IMG/VR virus record: IMGVR_UViG_3300042564_004524
Location: 1 to 64,000 of that record
Direction: 5' to 3' (one strand)
From: a virus
DNA: 64,000 nucleotides
Below, piece after piece: positions 44,679 through 53,582 of this stretch. The position numbers and the translations under genes are program-made. The notes below the pieces were generated by a model, which saw only the letters and a program-made list of their open reading frames with translations, was not told where the DNA came from and did not search any database. Positions within the stretch are counted from its first letter, which is position 1, and the number at the start of each line of letters is the position of its first letter.

Positions 44679-44871
44679 AAAAGAAATACATGGAAACGAG
44701 TTATACTTATTCAATGCAAAAGGAGAACTCATATTTAAACGATGGTTAAATCAAAATCGTTCAGTAGTGTTTGATATCATGACGTATGATAAACACACAT
44801 TACTATCAATAACAGAAGAAACTTTAAAAAATAAAAAAGATGATAAACATAATAGTAGCGATGTCGACTAA
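44665..44871 (+). CDS. small hypothetical protein before DHFR
   Basis: 68 residues; beta-rich start (NELYLFNAKGELIFKRW) and a Lys/Asp-rich tail. Overlaps the DHFR start by 32 bases, implying coupled translation. Function unknown. Confidence 0.58.
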   Translation: MQTFRKEIHGNELYLFNAKGELIFKRWLNQNRSVVFDIMTYDKHTLLSITEETLKNKKDDKHNSSDVD

Positions 44872-45346
44872 TTTTGTCATAGGTAAAAACAATGATTTAC
44901 CATGGCATTTACCTACTGACATGAAGTATTTTAAAGAAACTACCAACGGACATACGGTGGTAATGGGTCGTAAGTGTTGGGAAAGTATTCCAGAAAAGTA
45001 TAGACCATTACCTAATCGTAATAACATTGTTATGTCTAGAGACAAAAACTATGATGCTAATGGCGCAACGGTTTCTGATGATTTAGAACACATTTTAATT
45101 TCACACGAAAACAGTGATAAACAAGTGTTTATCATTGGTGGTGCTGAATTATACAAAGAAGCTTTTAAATATGCGACAAAAGTTTATTTAACACAAATAT
45201 ATGCCAATATTGAAGGTGATATATATTTAGAAGGTTTAGAAACTGGAAAATGGTGTTTAAAAGAGGGTAGTGAAGTGTATGAAGAGAATGGTTTAAAGTT
45301 TAGATTTGAACTTTATGAAAAAAAAGAACAAAAAGATTGTTTTTAA
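44840..45346 (+). CDS. folA: dihydrofolate reductase
   Basis: 168 residues. IIVAMSTNFVIGKNNDLPWHLPTDMKYFKETT contains the W-H-L-P and catalytic Asp27-equivalent; VVMGRKCWESIPEKYRPLPNRNNIVMSR and FIIGGAELYKEAF match the NADPH-binding strands. Reduces dihydrofolate for thymidylate synthesis; common in T4-like and jumbo phages. The usual partner thymidylate synthase is not in this window. Confidence 0.95.
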   Translation: MINIIVAMSTNFVIGKNNDLPWHLPTDMKYFKETTNGHTVVMGRKCWESIPEKYRPLPNRNNIVMSRDKNYDANGATVSDDLEHILISHENSDKQVFIIGGAELYKEAFKYATKVYLTQIYANIEGDIYLEGLETGKWCLKEGSEVYEENGLKFRFELYEKKEQKDCF

Positions 45347-45367
45347 AAATTTAATTTAGTATCTTTG
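45337..45367 (+). promoter_or_regulatory. promoter for 45374 gene
   Basis: TTG 45337-45339 (end of DHFR gene) and TATCTTTG 45360-45367, spacing 20 nt; ATG only six bases later. Confidence 0.78.
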
Positions 45368-45373
45368 TGATAT

Positions 45374-45661
45374 ATGGCAAAAGAAAGAAAAAAAGCAGTT
45401 GTAAAACCTGTAATTAAACCGATTGTCCCTAAAAAAAGAGAAACTGCTGAAGAACCAGAAAAAAAACCAGTTGTTGAAGCGACAAACAAAGAAGAAAAGA
45501 AACGCAAGAATGATTTTAAAACCATCAGAATAGCATCCAACGCAGATATTGAAGAACGTAAACATATATCTGAAAGAGTGCAAAAAGGTGAATTAACACT
45601 AGCATATTATGCTGTTGATGGAGAAAACTCATATCATTATTATTTTATAAATAAAAATTAA
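45374..45661 (+). CDS. Lys/Glu-rich hypothetical protein
   Basis: 95 residues; first 60 are Lys/Pro/Glu/Arg-rich and probably disordered (KERKKAVVKPVIKPIVPKK), the rest forms a small mixed segment ending SYHYYFINKN. Unrecognised. Near-leaderless transcript. Confidence 0.6.
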   Translation: MAKERKKAVVKPVIKPIVPKKRETAEEPEKKPVVEATNKEEKKRKNDFKTIRIASNADIEERKHISERVQKGELTLAYYAVDGENSYHYYFINKN

Positions 45662-45665
45662 AAAT

Positions 45666-46061
45666 ATGACACTTAAAGAAAGAATAAACGCTGATTTTAT
45701 CGAAGCGTTCAAAGCAAAAGATATGGCTAAAAAAACATTTTTGGGTATCTTAAAGGGTGAAATACAAAACGAAGAGGGTAGAGGTACTGTTTCAACAGAT
45801 GAATCTGTATTGAATATTATCAAGAAAATGGAAAAATCTCTTAAAACTACAAATACACCAGAATCGATGTCTGAGTTAGAGTTTATCAAACCTTATTTAC
45901 CTATATTGATGGGTGAAGATAAAATCCGAGAGGTTTTGACAAACTATAAAAATAACGGAATGACTAATATGGGTCAAATGATGGGTGAGTTTAACAAATC
46001 ATTCAAGGGTATGGCTGATAATAAATTAGTTTCTGAAATTGTTAAAGAAATCCTTGTGTAA
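45666..46061 (+). CDS. YqeY/GatB C-terminal-like protein
   Basis: 131 residues. LKERINADFIEAFKAKDMAKKTFLGILKGEIQNEE, then ESMSELEFIKPYLPILMGEDKIREVL and NMGQMMGEFNKSFKGMADNKLVSEIVKEIL follow the YqeY family closely. The domain is related to the tRNA-binding tail of the GatB amidotransferase subunit; the stand-alone protein's role is unknown but points to tRNA. Stop overlaps the next start by one base. Confidence 0.85.
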   Translation: MTLKERINADFIEAFKAKDMAKKTFLGILKGEIQNEEGRGTVSTDESVLNIIKKMEKSLKTTNTPESMSELEFIKPYLPILMGEDKIREVLTNYKNNGMTNMGQMMGEFNKSFKGMADNKLVSEIVKEILV

Positions 46062-46453
46062 TGGATATTGTTAGTATTATTTTCGCTTACGTATTGTATT
46101 TCCTTTTAGTTCATTGGGTTGCTGATTTTGTTTTACAAAGCGAAAAAATGGCGTTGAATAAAAGTACCAGTAACTATTGGTTGGGTATGCATGTTAGTGT
46201 TTACACCTTAACGACAATTTTGTTGTGGTGTTTATTGTTTTCAATTGTTGGTTTACATGTAACATTTTTACAATATATCTCAGCGGCTATGTCAATATTC
46301 GTAATGCATTTTATAACAGACTATATCACTAGTCGTATAACTGGAAAGTATTACAGAGCCAATAAAAACCACGAATTTTTCGTTACTATTGGGTTCGACC
46401 AATGGTTACATTACTTACAAATATTTATCGTAATAAACTATATAATTTTATAA
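46061..46453 (+). CDS. DUF3307-like membrane protein
   Basis: 130 residues, three or four hydrophobic segments. HWVADFVLQSEKMALNKSTSNYWLGMHVSVYTL and HFITDYITSRITGKYYRANKNHEFFVTIGFDQWLHYLQI are the conserved His/Asp-containing parts of DUF3307 proteins found in bacteria and phages. Function of the family is not established. Confidence 0.75.
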   Translation: MDIVSIIFAYVLYFLLVHWVADFVLQSEKMALNKSTSNYWLGMHVSVYTLTTILLWCLLFSIVGLHVTFLQYISAAMSIFVMHFITDYITSRITGKYYRANKNHEFFVTIGFDQWLHYLQIFIVINYIIL

Positions 46454-46456
46454 AAA

Positions 46457-47059
46457 ATGAATAAACAAGAGATTTTTGCAAAGCTAGATGGGATGTTAGC
46501 TGATTCTAAAAAAAGGGGGTTTTTAAACCATTTAGTACGCTCATATGTACCGATTAGTAAGGTTGAAAAAGTTTTTGAAAAACCAACAGGTCCTTTCGTT
46601 TGTGTGTTAAGTAACACAAAACTATTCTCAATCCAAGATATTTTTGAGGGAACTCAAACAGAAGAATTTAAAAAAGATTTTTTTGATAGTCTTAAATTTG
46701 CGTTGGATGATAAAACTCCAAGTATCACACCGATTAAAAAATTAATTGGTGATAGAAAGTTAGGTTTGTCTGGTGATAAAACTACAACTTTTATGTCGTT
46801 GGATAGTTACCATGAATTCTTCGACTGGGTTATTACCAAATCATTAAGCGGTGATAAACACATTAATTGGTTATTGGGGGATATCAGACGTGAAAGCTTT
46901 TTAGATAGAGCAAAACAAATTGGAGATGAAAAAATCCAAAACAAGGTAAAAAAATTAGAACCAAAAAAACATGGCGCAAGTTATTCATTGGGAGCAGCCA
47001 GTGATGCGCTTTTAAAATTAAAAGAACAATTAGAAAAAAATGAGATTAAAAATAGATAA
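46457..47059 (+). CDS. hypothetical protein
   Basis: 200 residues, basic, unrecognised; contains GPFVCVLSNTKLFSIQDIFEG and GDKTTTFMSLDSYHEFFDWV. Overlaps the following phosphoesterase by 20 bases, so both are probably translated from one message. Confidence 0.65.
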   Translation: MNKQEIFAKLDGMLADSKKRGFLNHLVRSYVPISKVEKVFEKPTGPFVCVLSNTKLFSIQDIFEGTQTEEFKKDFFDSLKFALDDKTPSITPIKKLIGDRKLGLSGDKTTTFMSLDSYHEFFDWVITKSLSGDKHINWLLGDIRRESFLDRAKQIGDEKIQNKVKKLEPKKHGASYSLGAASDALLKLKEQLEKNEIKNR

Positions 47060-47630
47060 CCAAAATGTTTGGTTTGCATCTGATTACCATTTTTGTCATT
47101 CTAATATTATCAAATATGATAATCGACCATTTGCCAATGTGCAAGAAATGGACCATACTCTTATAGAGAATTGGAACGAATTGGTTGATGTAAACGATAC
47201 GGTAATCTATATGGGTGATTTATGCTTTGACCGCTCAGGCGGTGTTGCTAAATCCATAGTTGACCAACTAAACGGTAATATACACTTCGTATTAGGTAAT
47301 CATGACAAAGAAAAAGATATCAGAAAATTAGGTAGATTTGAAACGGTCAGCGACTATATCAATCTATCAATATTAGACGAAGAAAACCCTAGAAAACATC
47401 AAGGGATTATGATTATGCATTATCCTATATTATCATGGGATAAGTCACATCACGGTGAATGGCATTTACATGGCCACTGTCACCAAAGTCTTGTACCAAA
47501 CAACCCAGAGTATTACAAAAGAAAAGTCTTAGATATGGGTTGCAATGGTTGGGGTTACAAACCTGTTAGTTATGCTCAAATCAAAGAGATAATGAAAACT
47601 AGAGAAATTGAATCAGTTGACCATCATTAA
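47040..47630 (+). CDS. metallophosphoesterase (calcineurin-like)
   Basis: 196 residues. VWFASDYHFCHSN (D-x-H), YMGDLCF (G-D), FVLGNHDKE (G-N-H-D), MIMHYP and LHGHCHQS (G-H-x-H) give all five metal-binding motifs in order. Small prokaryote/phage type; substrates in relatives include phosphodiesters and nucleotides. Followed 12 bases later by an AAA ATPase. Confidence 0.88.
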   Translation: MRLKIDNQNVWFASDYHFCHSNIIKYDNRPFANVQEMDHTLIENWNELVDVNDTVIYMGDLCFDRSGGVAKSIVDQLNGNIHFVLGNHDKEKDIRKLGRFETVSDYINLSILDEENPRKHQGIMIMHYPILSWDKSHHGEWHLHGHCHQSLVPNNPEYYKRKVLDMGCNGWGYKPVSYAQIKEIMKTREIESVDHH

Positions 47631-47642
47631 AAAATAAATACT

Positions 47643-48962
47643 ATGTCAGGGAAAATTAACTTAGCAAAAGAAATGACGTCAGAATCGTTATTAGAAGCTA
47701 TTAAAGGAATAAATAAAAAGAAAAATATGGAAGAACTAGTGATTAAGTATGTGGACCCAGAAATGGTGTCACGAGAACCAGAAGAAGATGATTTTGATGA
47801 TTACACCAGTAATGAATTTACTGAAGAAGTATCATTTGTTGAATTTGCGATTATTAATTCCTATTTTCACGATTTATACGTGAAAAAAGAAACCAAAGAC
47901 ATTTCTGTTAGAATGTATGGTGACACTGACAATATCGGTAGAATCACTATTGGTGGTTCTTTCAACAATATCGATTCATTTTGGTTTAACTGTACTTTTG
48001 CTGGTGACGATAACGATTGGTTTGTACAAACCAAAATGTTCACAGATGGTAGAGGTGATTTAATTAACCAAGTACACATCACAAGCAAGAAAGGTCTTAA
48101 ATACAAAGAATTTGAAGATACATTCAAGAAAATCAAATCTCTTGCGTTTAACAACTCAGAGTACAAAGGGAAATGTATCAAAATTTCACTTATTGAAGGT
48201 CGTTTTAAAGGTATCTCTGTAATCGATATCAAAGAAGCTTCGAATGAATTAATTATGACCGAAGTTCAACGTAGATACATTGAACACTTTATTTCTCGTG
48301 TGGCTAGAGGTGGTAGTGCTAGATATTTGTTAAATGGAGAGCCTGGTACGGGAAAAACCGAAAGTATTCGTGAAATCTGTCGTCGTCTTATCCCAGATGT
48401 TACATTCGTAATCCCAGACTTTACAACAACTGGTGATTTGAATTCAATCATGGAAGCTTGTGAGATTTTTGAAAGCGCGGTAATCATCATGGATGATATT
48501 GACTTATACTTAGGTTCACGTGATAACGGTTCCTATACAAGAATGCTTGGTCAATTCTTATCGTTCTTTGATGGTGTTAAGAAACGTAAAATTAGTTTAT
48601 TGGCTTCGACAAACGACAAAGGACTTGTTGATAAAGCGGCTGAGAGACCAGGTCGTTTCAATTTCACTTTAGATTACACCTTCTTAAACGAAGAACAAAT
48701 CATCAAAGTTTGTGATATCCACTTACCAGAAAAATGGAGAATGAAAGAAGTATACGATGCTCTTACAGAAAACATCAATGGTAAAAAACCTAACATTACT
48801 GGTGCGTTTATCGCTAACTTAGCTGAAAACATTGTTGAAATGTCAGAAGAAGATGATAAATGGACGCTTGATGATACGATAAGTCTAATCAAAGAGTCTT
48901 ATAAAGGGTTCTATATGAGCCAAGTAGATAAAGAAAAAACCAAAATGGGTTTTGTTAATTAA
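47643..48962 (+). CDS. AAA+ ATPase
   Basis: 439 residues. N-terminal 200 residues are unassigned (substrate-recognition?). Walker A GEPGTGKTES at about 231-240, Walker B AVIIMDDIDLYLG, sensor-1 LLASTND and arginine-finger region AAERPGRFNFTLD place it in the classic AAA group (FtsH/proteasome/BCS1-like). C-terminal helical lid present. A second AAA protein is encoded at 61817. Could remodel protein or nucleoprotein complexes. Confidence 0.85.
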   Translation: MSGKINLAKEMTSESLLEAIKGINKKKNMEELVIKYVDPEMVSREPEEDDFDDYTSNEFTEEVSFVEFAIINSYFHDLYVKKETKDISVRMYGDTDNIGRITIGGSFNNIDSFWFNCTFAGDDNDWFVQTKMFTDGRGDLINQVHITSKKGLKYKEFEDTFKKIKSLAFNNSEYKGKCIKISLIEGRFKGISVIDIKEASNELIMTEVQRRYIEHFISRVARGGSARYLLNGEPGTGKTESIREICRRLIPDVTFVIPDFTTTGDLNSIMEACEIFESAVIIMDDIDLYLGSRDNGSYTRMLGQFLSFFDGVKKRKISLLASTNDKGLVDKAAERPGRFNFTLDYTFLNEEQIIKVCDIHLPEKWRMKEVYDALTENINGKKPNITGAFIANLAENIVEMSEEDDKWTLDDTISLIKESYKGFYMSQVDKEKTKMGFVN

Positions 48963-48970
48963 AAAAAAAG

Positions 48971-48999
48971 TCCCAATAATTTTTTTATTGGGATTTTTT
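48971..48999 (+). terminator. Rho-independent terminator
   Basis: TCCCAATAA-TTTTTTT-ATTGGGA followed by six T. Confidence 0.85.
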
Positions 49000-49002
49000 G
49001 TG

Positions 49003-49010
49003 TATATTTG
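49003..49010 (+). promoter_or_regulatory. -7 element for NMNAT-Nudix gene
   Basis: TATATTTG directly after the terminator; no TTG at the expected distance because the terminator stem occupies it. Confidence 0.65.
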
Positions 49011-49030
49011 CAAAATAAAATTATAAAAAA

Positions 49031-50011
49031 ATGGAAGATTTAAAAAGAAATGAAATTGGTGTGATTATCGGAAGATTTCAATTACCAGCATTACATGAAG
49101 GACATATTTCAGTATTAGATTATGTTACTGAGCATCATTCAAATGTTGTTGTGTTTTTAGGTGTACCTAGAATTCAAAACACGAAAAGAAACCCATTAGA
49201 CTTTTCAACTAGAAGAAAGTTAATCCAAGAATCATATCCTGATATTATTGTAATGGCTTTACCTGATAACAGAAGCGATGAAAAATGGAGTGAAAATGTT
49301 GATAATACATTATCGACTATATTCCCAGAAACCAACGCTATTTTATATGGTAGTAGAGATTCTTTTTTACCATATTATTCTGGTAAACATAAAACACAAG
49401 AAATTGAACAAGTAGGGTCACATAACGCTACTGAAATAAGAGAAGAATGTTCAACAAACGTTTTAGACTCTGAAGATTTTAGAGCTGGTGTTATTTATGG
49501 GATTTACAAACAAAGACCAGTAACATATCCAACTGTCGATATTGTAGTTGTAAATAATGAAGGTCAAATCCTTTTAGCTAGAAAACCTGCTGAAGATAAA
49601 TTTAGATTTGTTGGTGGGTTTGTTGATAGAACTGATGCTTCTTATGAAGTTGCGGCTAGAAGAGAATTATTTGAAGAAACTAAATTAAGTGGTTTAACAC
49701 CAACTTATATTGCTAGTCAGCAAATTAAAGATTGGAGATATGGAAAAGAAGAGTCTGGGATTATGACTACTTTGTTTCTATTTTACGAATGGGACCAAAT
49801 GGGTAAAGCTGAGGCTTCTGATGACATAGCAGAGGTTAAATGGTTTGAATTAAGTGATTTATTTGAACATTCACAAGAACCAAGTCTTGGTGAGGGTCAT
49901 ATCACACCAATCAAATACACATGGAAATTGAATGGTAAAATAGTTCCAGAACACATTGAATTAATGCAAACGTTTTTAAAGAAAGTAGTAACTAATAAAT
50001 TAATTAAATAA
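49031..50011 (+). CDS. natV: bifunctional NMN adenylyltransferase / Nudix ADP-ribose pyrophosphatase
   Basis: 326 residues. Residues about 8-165 are a NadM-type adenylyltransferase: GRFQLPALHEGH (nucleotide-binding [H/T]xGH), VFLGVPRIQNTKRNPLDFSTRR, and SHNATEIREE near the ISxTxxR position. Residues about 175-315 form a Nudix domain: GGFVDRTDASYEVAARRELFEETKLSG. The fusion equals phage KVP40 NatV and cyanobacterial/Francisella NadM-Nudix. It makes NAD+ from NMN plus ATP, and the Nudix part can hydrolyse ADP-ribose to AMP and ribose 5-phosphate. Starts the NAD gene group with NAMPT at 50682. Confidence 0.93.
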   Translation: MEDLKRNEIGVIIGRFQLPALHEGHISVLDYVTEHHSNVVVFLGVPRIQNTKRNPLDFSTRRKLIQESYPDIIVMALPDNRSDEKWSENVDNTLSTIFPETNAILYGSRDSFLPYYSGKHKTQEIEQVGSHNATEIREECSTNVLDSEDFRAGVIYGIYKQRPVTYPTVDIVVVNNEGQILLARKPAEDKFRFVGGFVDRTDASYEVAARRELFEETKLSGLTPTYIASQQIKDWRYGKEESGIMTTLFLFYEWDQMGKAEASDDIAEVKWFELSDLFEHSQEPSLGEGHITPIKYTWKLNGKIVPEHIELMQTFLKKVVTNKLIK

Positions 50012-50012
50012 T

Positions 50013-50627
50013 ATGAAATTATTAGAAAAATTAAATATTGATTTAGAATATAACCCATTGGTTGTTTTTGGGTCATATTTTGGTAGTGGTAAGTCAACTA
50101 TTTTGACTATATTGTCTTCTGAATGTTACAATAACGATAAAAAGATATTGTATTTAACAGAAACTAAAGGGTTACATACTATAAAAAAGTTTAACAAAGC
50201 TTTAAATGAAAAAAACCTAAATTCTAAATTAACGGTTGTTTCTTTAGGGTTATTAGACACTGATTTAGAACTTTTCTTTAAGAAAGGTTATGATTTAATC
50301 GTAATTGATTATCCATATAATCATAGTGATATTGACAAAATATCTAGATTTTCTAGCAACTACAAAACAACAGTTTTTTTAAGTGTACAATTATCTAGGT
50401 TTGAACCTCAGAACGGTGTTTTAGAAACTAACAGAAAACCACTACATGCTTCTGATGTTTTTGTGATTGTAACTAGAAAAGAAACAAAAAAACAAAATAT
50501 TTTAGCTAAACTTATGTTTTGGAAAAAACAAAAAAATGTTAATTTACGTGTTTTTAAAAACAGATTTGGAAATGAATTTTCCTTAGATGTGCATGTTGAT
50601 TTTGAAAATGTAAAATTTAAATGTTAG
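50013..50627 (+). CDS. P-loop ATPase (RecA-like) of unknown role
   Basis: 204 residues. VVFGSYFGSGKSTILTILSSE is a Walker A, YDLIVIDYPYNHSD a Walker B, and VFLSVQLSR a sensor-like strand. The arrangement is that of DnaB/RecA-type or gp41-like small ATPases but lacks the rest of those families. One base after the NMNAT gene, so co-transcribed with NAD genes. Confidence 0.65.
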   Translation: MKLLEKLNIDLEYNPLVVFGSYFGSGKSTILTILSSECYNNDKKILYLTETKGLHTIKKFNKALNEKNLNSKLTVVSLGLLDTDLELFFKKGYDLIVIDYPYNHSDIDKISRFSSNYKTTVFLSVQLSRFEPQNGVLETNRKPLHASDVFVIVTRKETKKQNILAKLMFWKKQKNVNLRVFKNRFGNEFSLDVHVDFENVKFKC

Positions 50628-50633
50628 TATAAA

Positions 50634-50664
50634 TTGTAAAATATAAAAATAAATAGTATATTTG
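50634..50664 (+). promoter_or_regulatory. promoter for NAMPT gene
   Basis: TTG 50634-50636 and TATATTTG 50657-50664, spacing 20 nt. Confidence 0.8.
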
Positions 50665-50681
50665 TATAAATTTTAATTATT

Positions 50682-52241
50682 ATGAGACTTAAAAGAAATA
50701 TTATTCGAAAACTAGAACAAGCTATCGCTAACGATGATATGTCATCTATTAAATCGATAGAAAAGGTTCTAAAAAAAGTATTGGAAAAACCAGAAAACTT
50801 GGTTTTATGTTCTGATGCTTACAAGTATTCACACCACAGATTTTATGGTAGTGAAATGACCAAAATGGTTTCTTATTTGGAATCAAGAGGTGGTAAATTC
50901 TCTGAAACCGTATTCTATGGTCTTCAAATTATCCTTAAACGTTTCTTAGAGGGTGTTGCTATCACAAAAGAAGAAGTTGATGAAGCTTACGAATTCTTAG
51001 GTACTAAATACGGTGTATTTGGTCGTGATGATGTGTTCGACAGAAGTAAATTTGATTACATTGTTGAAAAATACGATGGTCATTTACCAGTTAGTATCAA
51101 AGCGGTGCCTGAGGGAACTGTTGTAGGTACTCACAATGTACTTATGGTTATTGAAAGCCTTGACCCTGAGTGTGCATGGTTAACTAACTTCTTAGAAACA
51201 ATCTTGTTACAAGTTTGGTATCCAATTACTGTTGCTACGTTATCAAGAGAAGTACGAAAAATTGTTGATGAAGCTTATAGAAATTGTACTTCATACGATG
51301 ATGGTCTTAGAAGTTTCCTTGTAGATTTTGTACTTAATGATTTTGGATTCCGAGGGGTATCATCAGTTGAATCAGCTGGTATTGGTGGTTCTGCACACCT
51401 TGTAAACTTTAGAGGTTCAGATACGCTTATGGGTTCAAAATTCATTGTAGAAAACTACAACACCGACACTATTTATGGTTTATCTATCCCTGCGACAGAA
51501 CATTCTATTATGACTCTAAGAGGTGAAGAAGGTGAATTAGATTTAATGAAACGTGTTTTAACACTTTTCCCAACTGGTATCGTTGCTTGTGTGTCTGATT
51601 CATTCAACATTTTTAGAGCGTGTAAAGACTATTGGGGTGGTGAATTGAAAGAATTAATCCTGTCAAGACCTACTGAGCCTGGTAATCAACTTGTTATCCG
51701 TCCTGACTCTGGTCACGTAATCAACTCACTAAGAGAGATTTTCCACATTCTTTTCGAACAATTTGGTTATACCGTAAACGAAAAAGGTTACAAAGTTTTA
51801 CCTCCACAAGTTAGAGTTATTCAAGGTGATGGTATCAATTTAGAGTCTATCAAAGAAATCTACGCATTGTTGGAAGAAGAAAAAATCTCACCAGAAAACT
51901 TAGCGTTAGGTATGGGTGGTAAATTACTTCAAGCTGGTATTGACCGTGATACTCAAAACTTTGCAACAAAAGCTTGTTTTGCGGTACTTGATGGAAAAGA
52001 AGTTGATGTGGTAAAAGCACCAACTGAAATGGATGCTGATGGTAACATTACCAAATCATTCAAGAAGTCTAAAAAAGGACGTTTGAAATTGGTTAAAAAT
52101 GAAGATGGTACATACAGAACAGTTACATCTTCAGAGGTTGAATTTGATACTGTAAAAGACGAGTTAGTTGAAGTGTTTAACATGGGTAAGCTAACACACG
52201 AATGGTCTTTTGAACAAGTAAGAGAAAAAGCAAAATTATAA
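50682..52241 (+). CDS. nadV: nicotinamide phosphoribosyltransferase (NAMPT-like)
   Basis: 519 residues, similar in length to vertebrate NAMPT and phage NadV. YKYSHHRFYGSEMTKMVSYLESRGG, DFGFRGVSSVESAGIGGSAHL and FRGSDTLMGS, IPATEHSIM, VACVSDSFNIFRACKDYWG and LVIRPDSGHV match the family's substrate-binding segments in order. NAMPT joins nicotinamide and PRPP to NMN. A relative, Namat of the NARP1 pathway, uses ADP-ribose pyrophosphate instead and cannot be excluded from sequence by eye. An extra 30 N-terminal residues are basic. Confidence 0.92.
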   Translation: MRLKRNIIRKLEQAIANDDMSSIKSIEKVLKKVLEKPENLVLCSDAYKYSHHRFYGSEMTKMVSYLESRGGKFSETVFYGLQIILKRFLEGVAITKEEVDEAYEFLGTKYGVFGRDDVFDRSKFDYIVEKYDGHLPVSIKAVPEGTVVGTHNVLMVIESLDPECAWLTNFLETILLQVWYPITVATLSREVRKIVDEAYRNCTSYDDGLRSFLVDFVLNDFGFRGVSSVESAGIGGSAHLVNFRGSDTLMGSKFIVENYNTDTIYGLSIPATEHSIMTLRGEEGELDLMKRVLTLFPTGIVACVSDSFNIFRACKDYWGGELKELILSRPTEPGNQLVIRPDSGHVINSLREIFHILFEQFGYTVNEKGYKVLPPQVRVIQGDGINLESIKEIYALLEEEKISPENLALGMGGKLLQAGIDRDTQNFATKACFAVLDGKEVDVVKAPTEMDADGNITKSFKKSKKGRLKLVKNEDGTYRTVTSSEVEFDTVKDELVEVFNMGKLTHEWSFEQVREKAKL

Positions 52242-52242
52242 T

Positions 52243-52473
52243 ATGGTTAAGTATGTAACAAAAAAAACAAAACATAACACAGAATTTAATCTAAAATTGG
52301 ATAATGACAAAGTTATGGTTAAGTTTGAACCAACTTTCACTCATGATTACATTATGGTTACGGAATTTCTAGAAAAACATAGATTGACTGACCATGAAAA
52401 GATTGTTTTAATGAATGGGATTTATGATTTGGGTTTCATGTTATCGTATAAACCAATTTTAAAAAAAAGATAA
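52243..52473 (+). CDS. small hypothetical protein
   Basis: 76 residues, basic N-terminus, then VKFEPTFTHDYIMVTEFLEKHRLTDHEKIVLMNGIYDLGF. Unrecognised. Starts one base after the NAMPT stop and ends three bases before the next gene, so part of the NAD operon. Confidence 0.62.
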   Translation: MVKYVTKKTKHNTEFNLKLDNDKVMVKFEPTFTHDYIMVTEFLEKHRLTDHEKIVLMNGIYDLGFMLSYKPILKKR

Positions 52474-52476
52474 ATT

Positions 52477-53091
52477 ATGTTAGAATTTTTAGCAAATAGT
52501 TACGTTATACTTATAGTAGGTATCGTAGCAGCCATAGTGACGATGATTTCACTAGAGGTAGAAGAAGAAGGGTGGGCAACAACCGCTGTAAGTATAGCGT
52601 TAGCTTTGTTGCTTTGGAACTACGGACATGACCTTTGGTCGTTCGTTAAAGAGGATTACGGAACAACTTTATTGTTTGTTTTGGGTTATCTTGTGGCAGG
52701 AGTGGTGTGGTCATTCTTGAAATGGAATGAATTTGTTAAGCGTAAAGTTAGCATCTACAAAAAAGTTAGAGCTGAGTTAATAGTTAAAAGACCAGATTTT
52801 GATGAAAACAGTGATAAAAGTGTGGAGATGTTATGTCAAAAACTTAGAGAGAATAGAATCTCTGTTTGGGGTTACGATGTTAAAACAATGGCTGAGTTAA
52901 AACTTAAAATAATGCCAATAGGTAGTGAAAACAAAGCTGGTATTATTGCTTGGATTTCATACTGGCCATTATCTTTGTTGGCAACGTTGTTAAACAATCC
53001 ATTCAGAAGACTTTTTGAGTATGTATACAGTCTTGTTGCTAATGCTTATGATAAAATAAGTCAAAAACATTTTAAATCTTTAAATGACTAA
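52477..53091 (+). CDS. membrane protein in NAD/ADP-ribose operon
   Basis: 204 residues. Hydrophobic segments at about 7-24 (YVILIVGIVAAIVTMISL), 36-48 (ALALLLWNY) and 66-84 (LLFVLGYLVAGVVWSFL), a soluble basic loop, and a re-entrant segment (GIIAWISYWPLSLLATLL, about 147-166). Unrecognised. Three bases before the NADAR gene. Confidence 0.65.
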   Translation: MLEFLANSYVILIVGIVAAIVTMISLEVEEEGWATTAVSIALALLLWNYGHDLWSFVKEDYGTTLLFVLGYLVAGVVWSFLKWNEFVKRKVSIYKKVRAELIVKRPDFDENSDKSVEMLCQKLRENRISVWGYDVKTMAELKLKIMPIGSENKAGIIAWISYWPLSLLATLLNNPFRRLFEYVYSLVANAYDKISQKHFKSLND

Positions 53092-53093
53092 TC

Positions 53094-53582
53094 ATGAAAA
53101 CAGATAAATTCATATTTTTCTGGGGCGGTACTTATAGCCAATGGTACCCCTCAAAGTTTGTTATCGATGGTGTTGAATATAACTGTTGTGAGCAATACAT
53201 GATGGCAAAAAAAGCTTTGTTGTTTGAAGACGTTGATTCTTACAACAAAATCATGAATACCAAAGGACCTAAAGAACAAAAAGCCCTAGGGCGTAAAGTC
53301 AAAAATTTCAACAAAGACAAATGGGAAGCTGTATGTCGTGAAGTTGTATATGAGGCTAACTACGCTAAGTTTAGTCAAAACTCTTTGATGAAAAAAGAGT
53401 TGTTGCGAAGTGGTAAATTAGAAATAGTTGAAGCTAGTCCAGAAGATAAAATCTGGGGTATTGGTATGCACGAATCACATCCAGACATTAACGACAAAAC
53501 AAAATGGCAAGGAACCAACTGGCTTGGTGAAGCTATTATGAGAGTTAGAGATAAATTTGATGAAGAGGAAAAATGGCATTAA
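53094..53582 (+). CDS. NADAR (YbiA-type) ADP-ribose-processing protein
   Basis: 162 residues. FFWGGTYSQWYPSKFVIDGVEYNCCEQYMMAKKALLF, LGRKVKNFNKDKWEAV, ANYAKFSQNSLMKKELLRSG, EASPEDKIWGIGM and WQGTNWLGEAIMRVRDKF match the NADAR/YbiA fold throughout. The family includes N-glycosidases acting on ADP-ribose/riboflavin intermediates and the DarG1-type antitoxins that remove ADP-ribose from guanine in DNA. Overlaps the macrodomain gene by ten bases. Counter-defence against DNA ADP-ribosylation is a reasoned guess. Confidence 0.92.
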   Translation: MKTDKFIFFWGGTYSQWYPSKFVIDGVEYNCCEQYMMAKKALLFEDVDSYNKIMNTKGPKEQKALGRKVKNFNKDKWEAVCREVVYEANYAKFSQNSLMKKELLRSGKLEIVEASPEDKIWGIGMHESHPDINDKTKWQGTNWLGEAIMRVRDKFDEEEKWH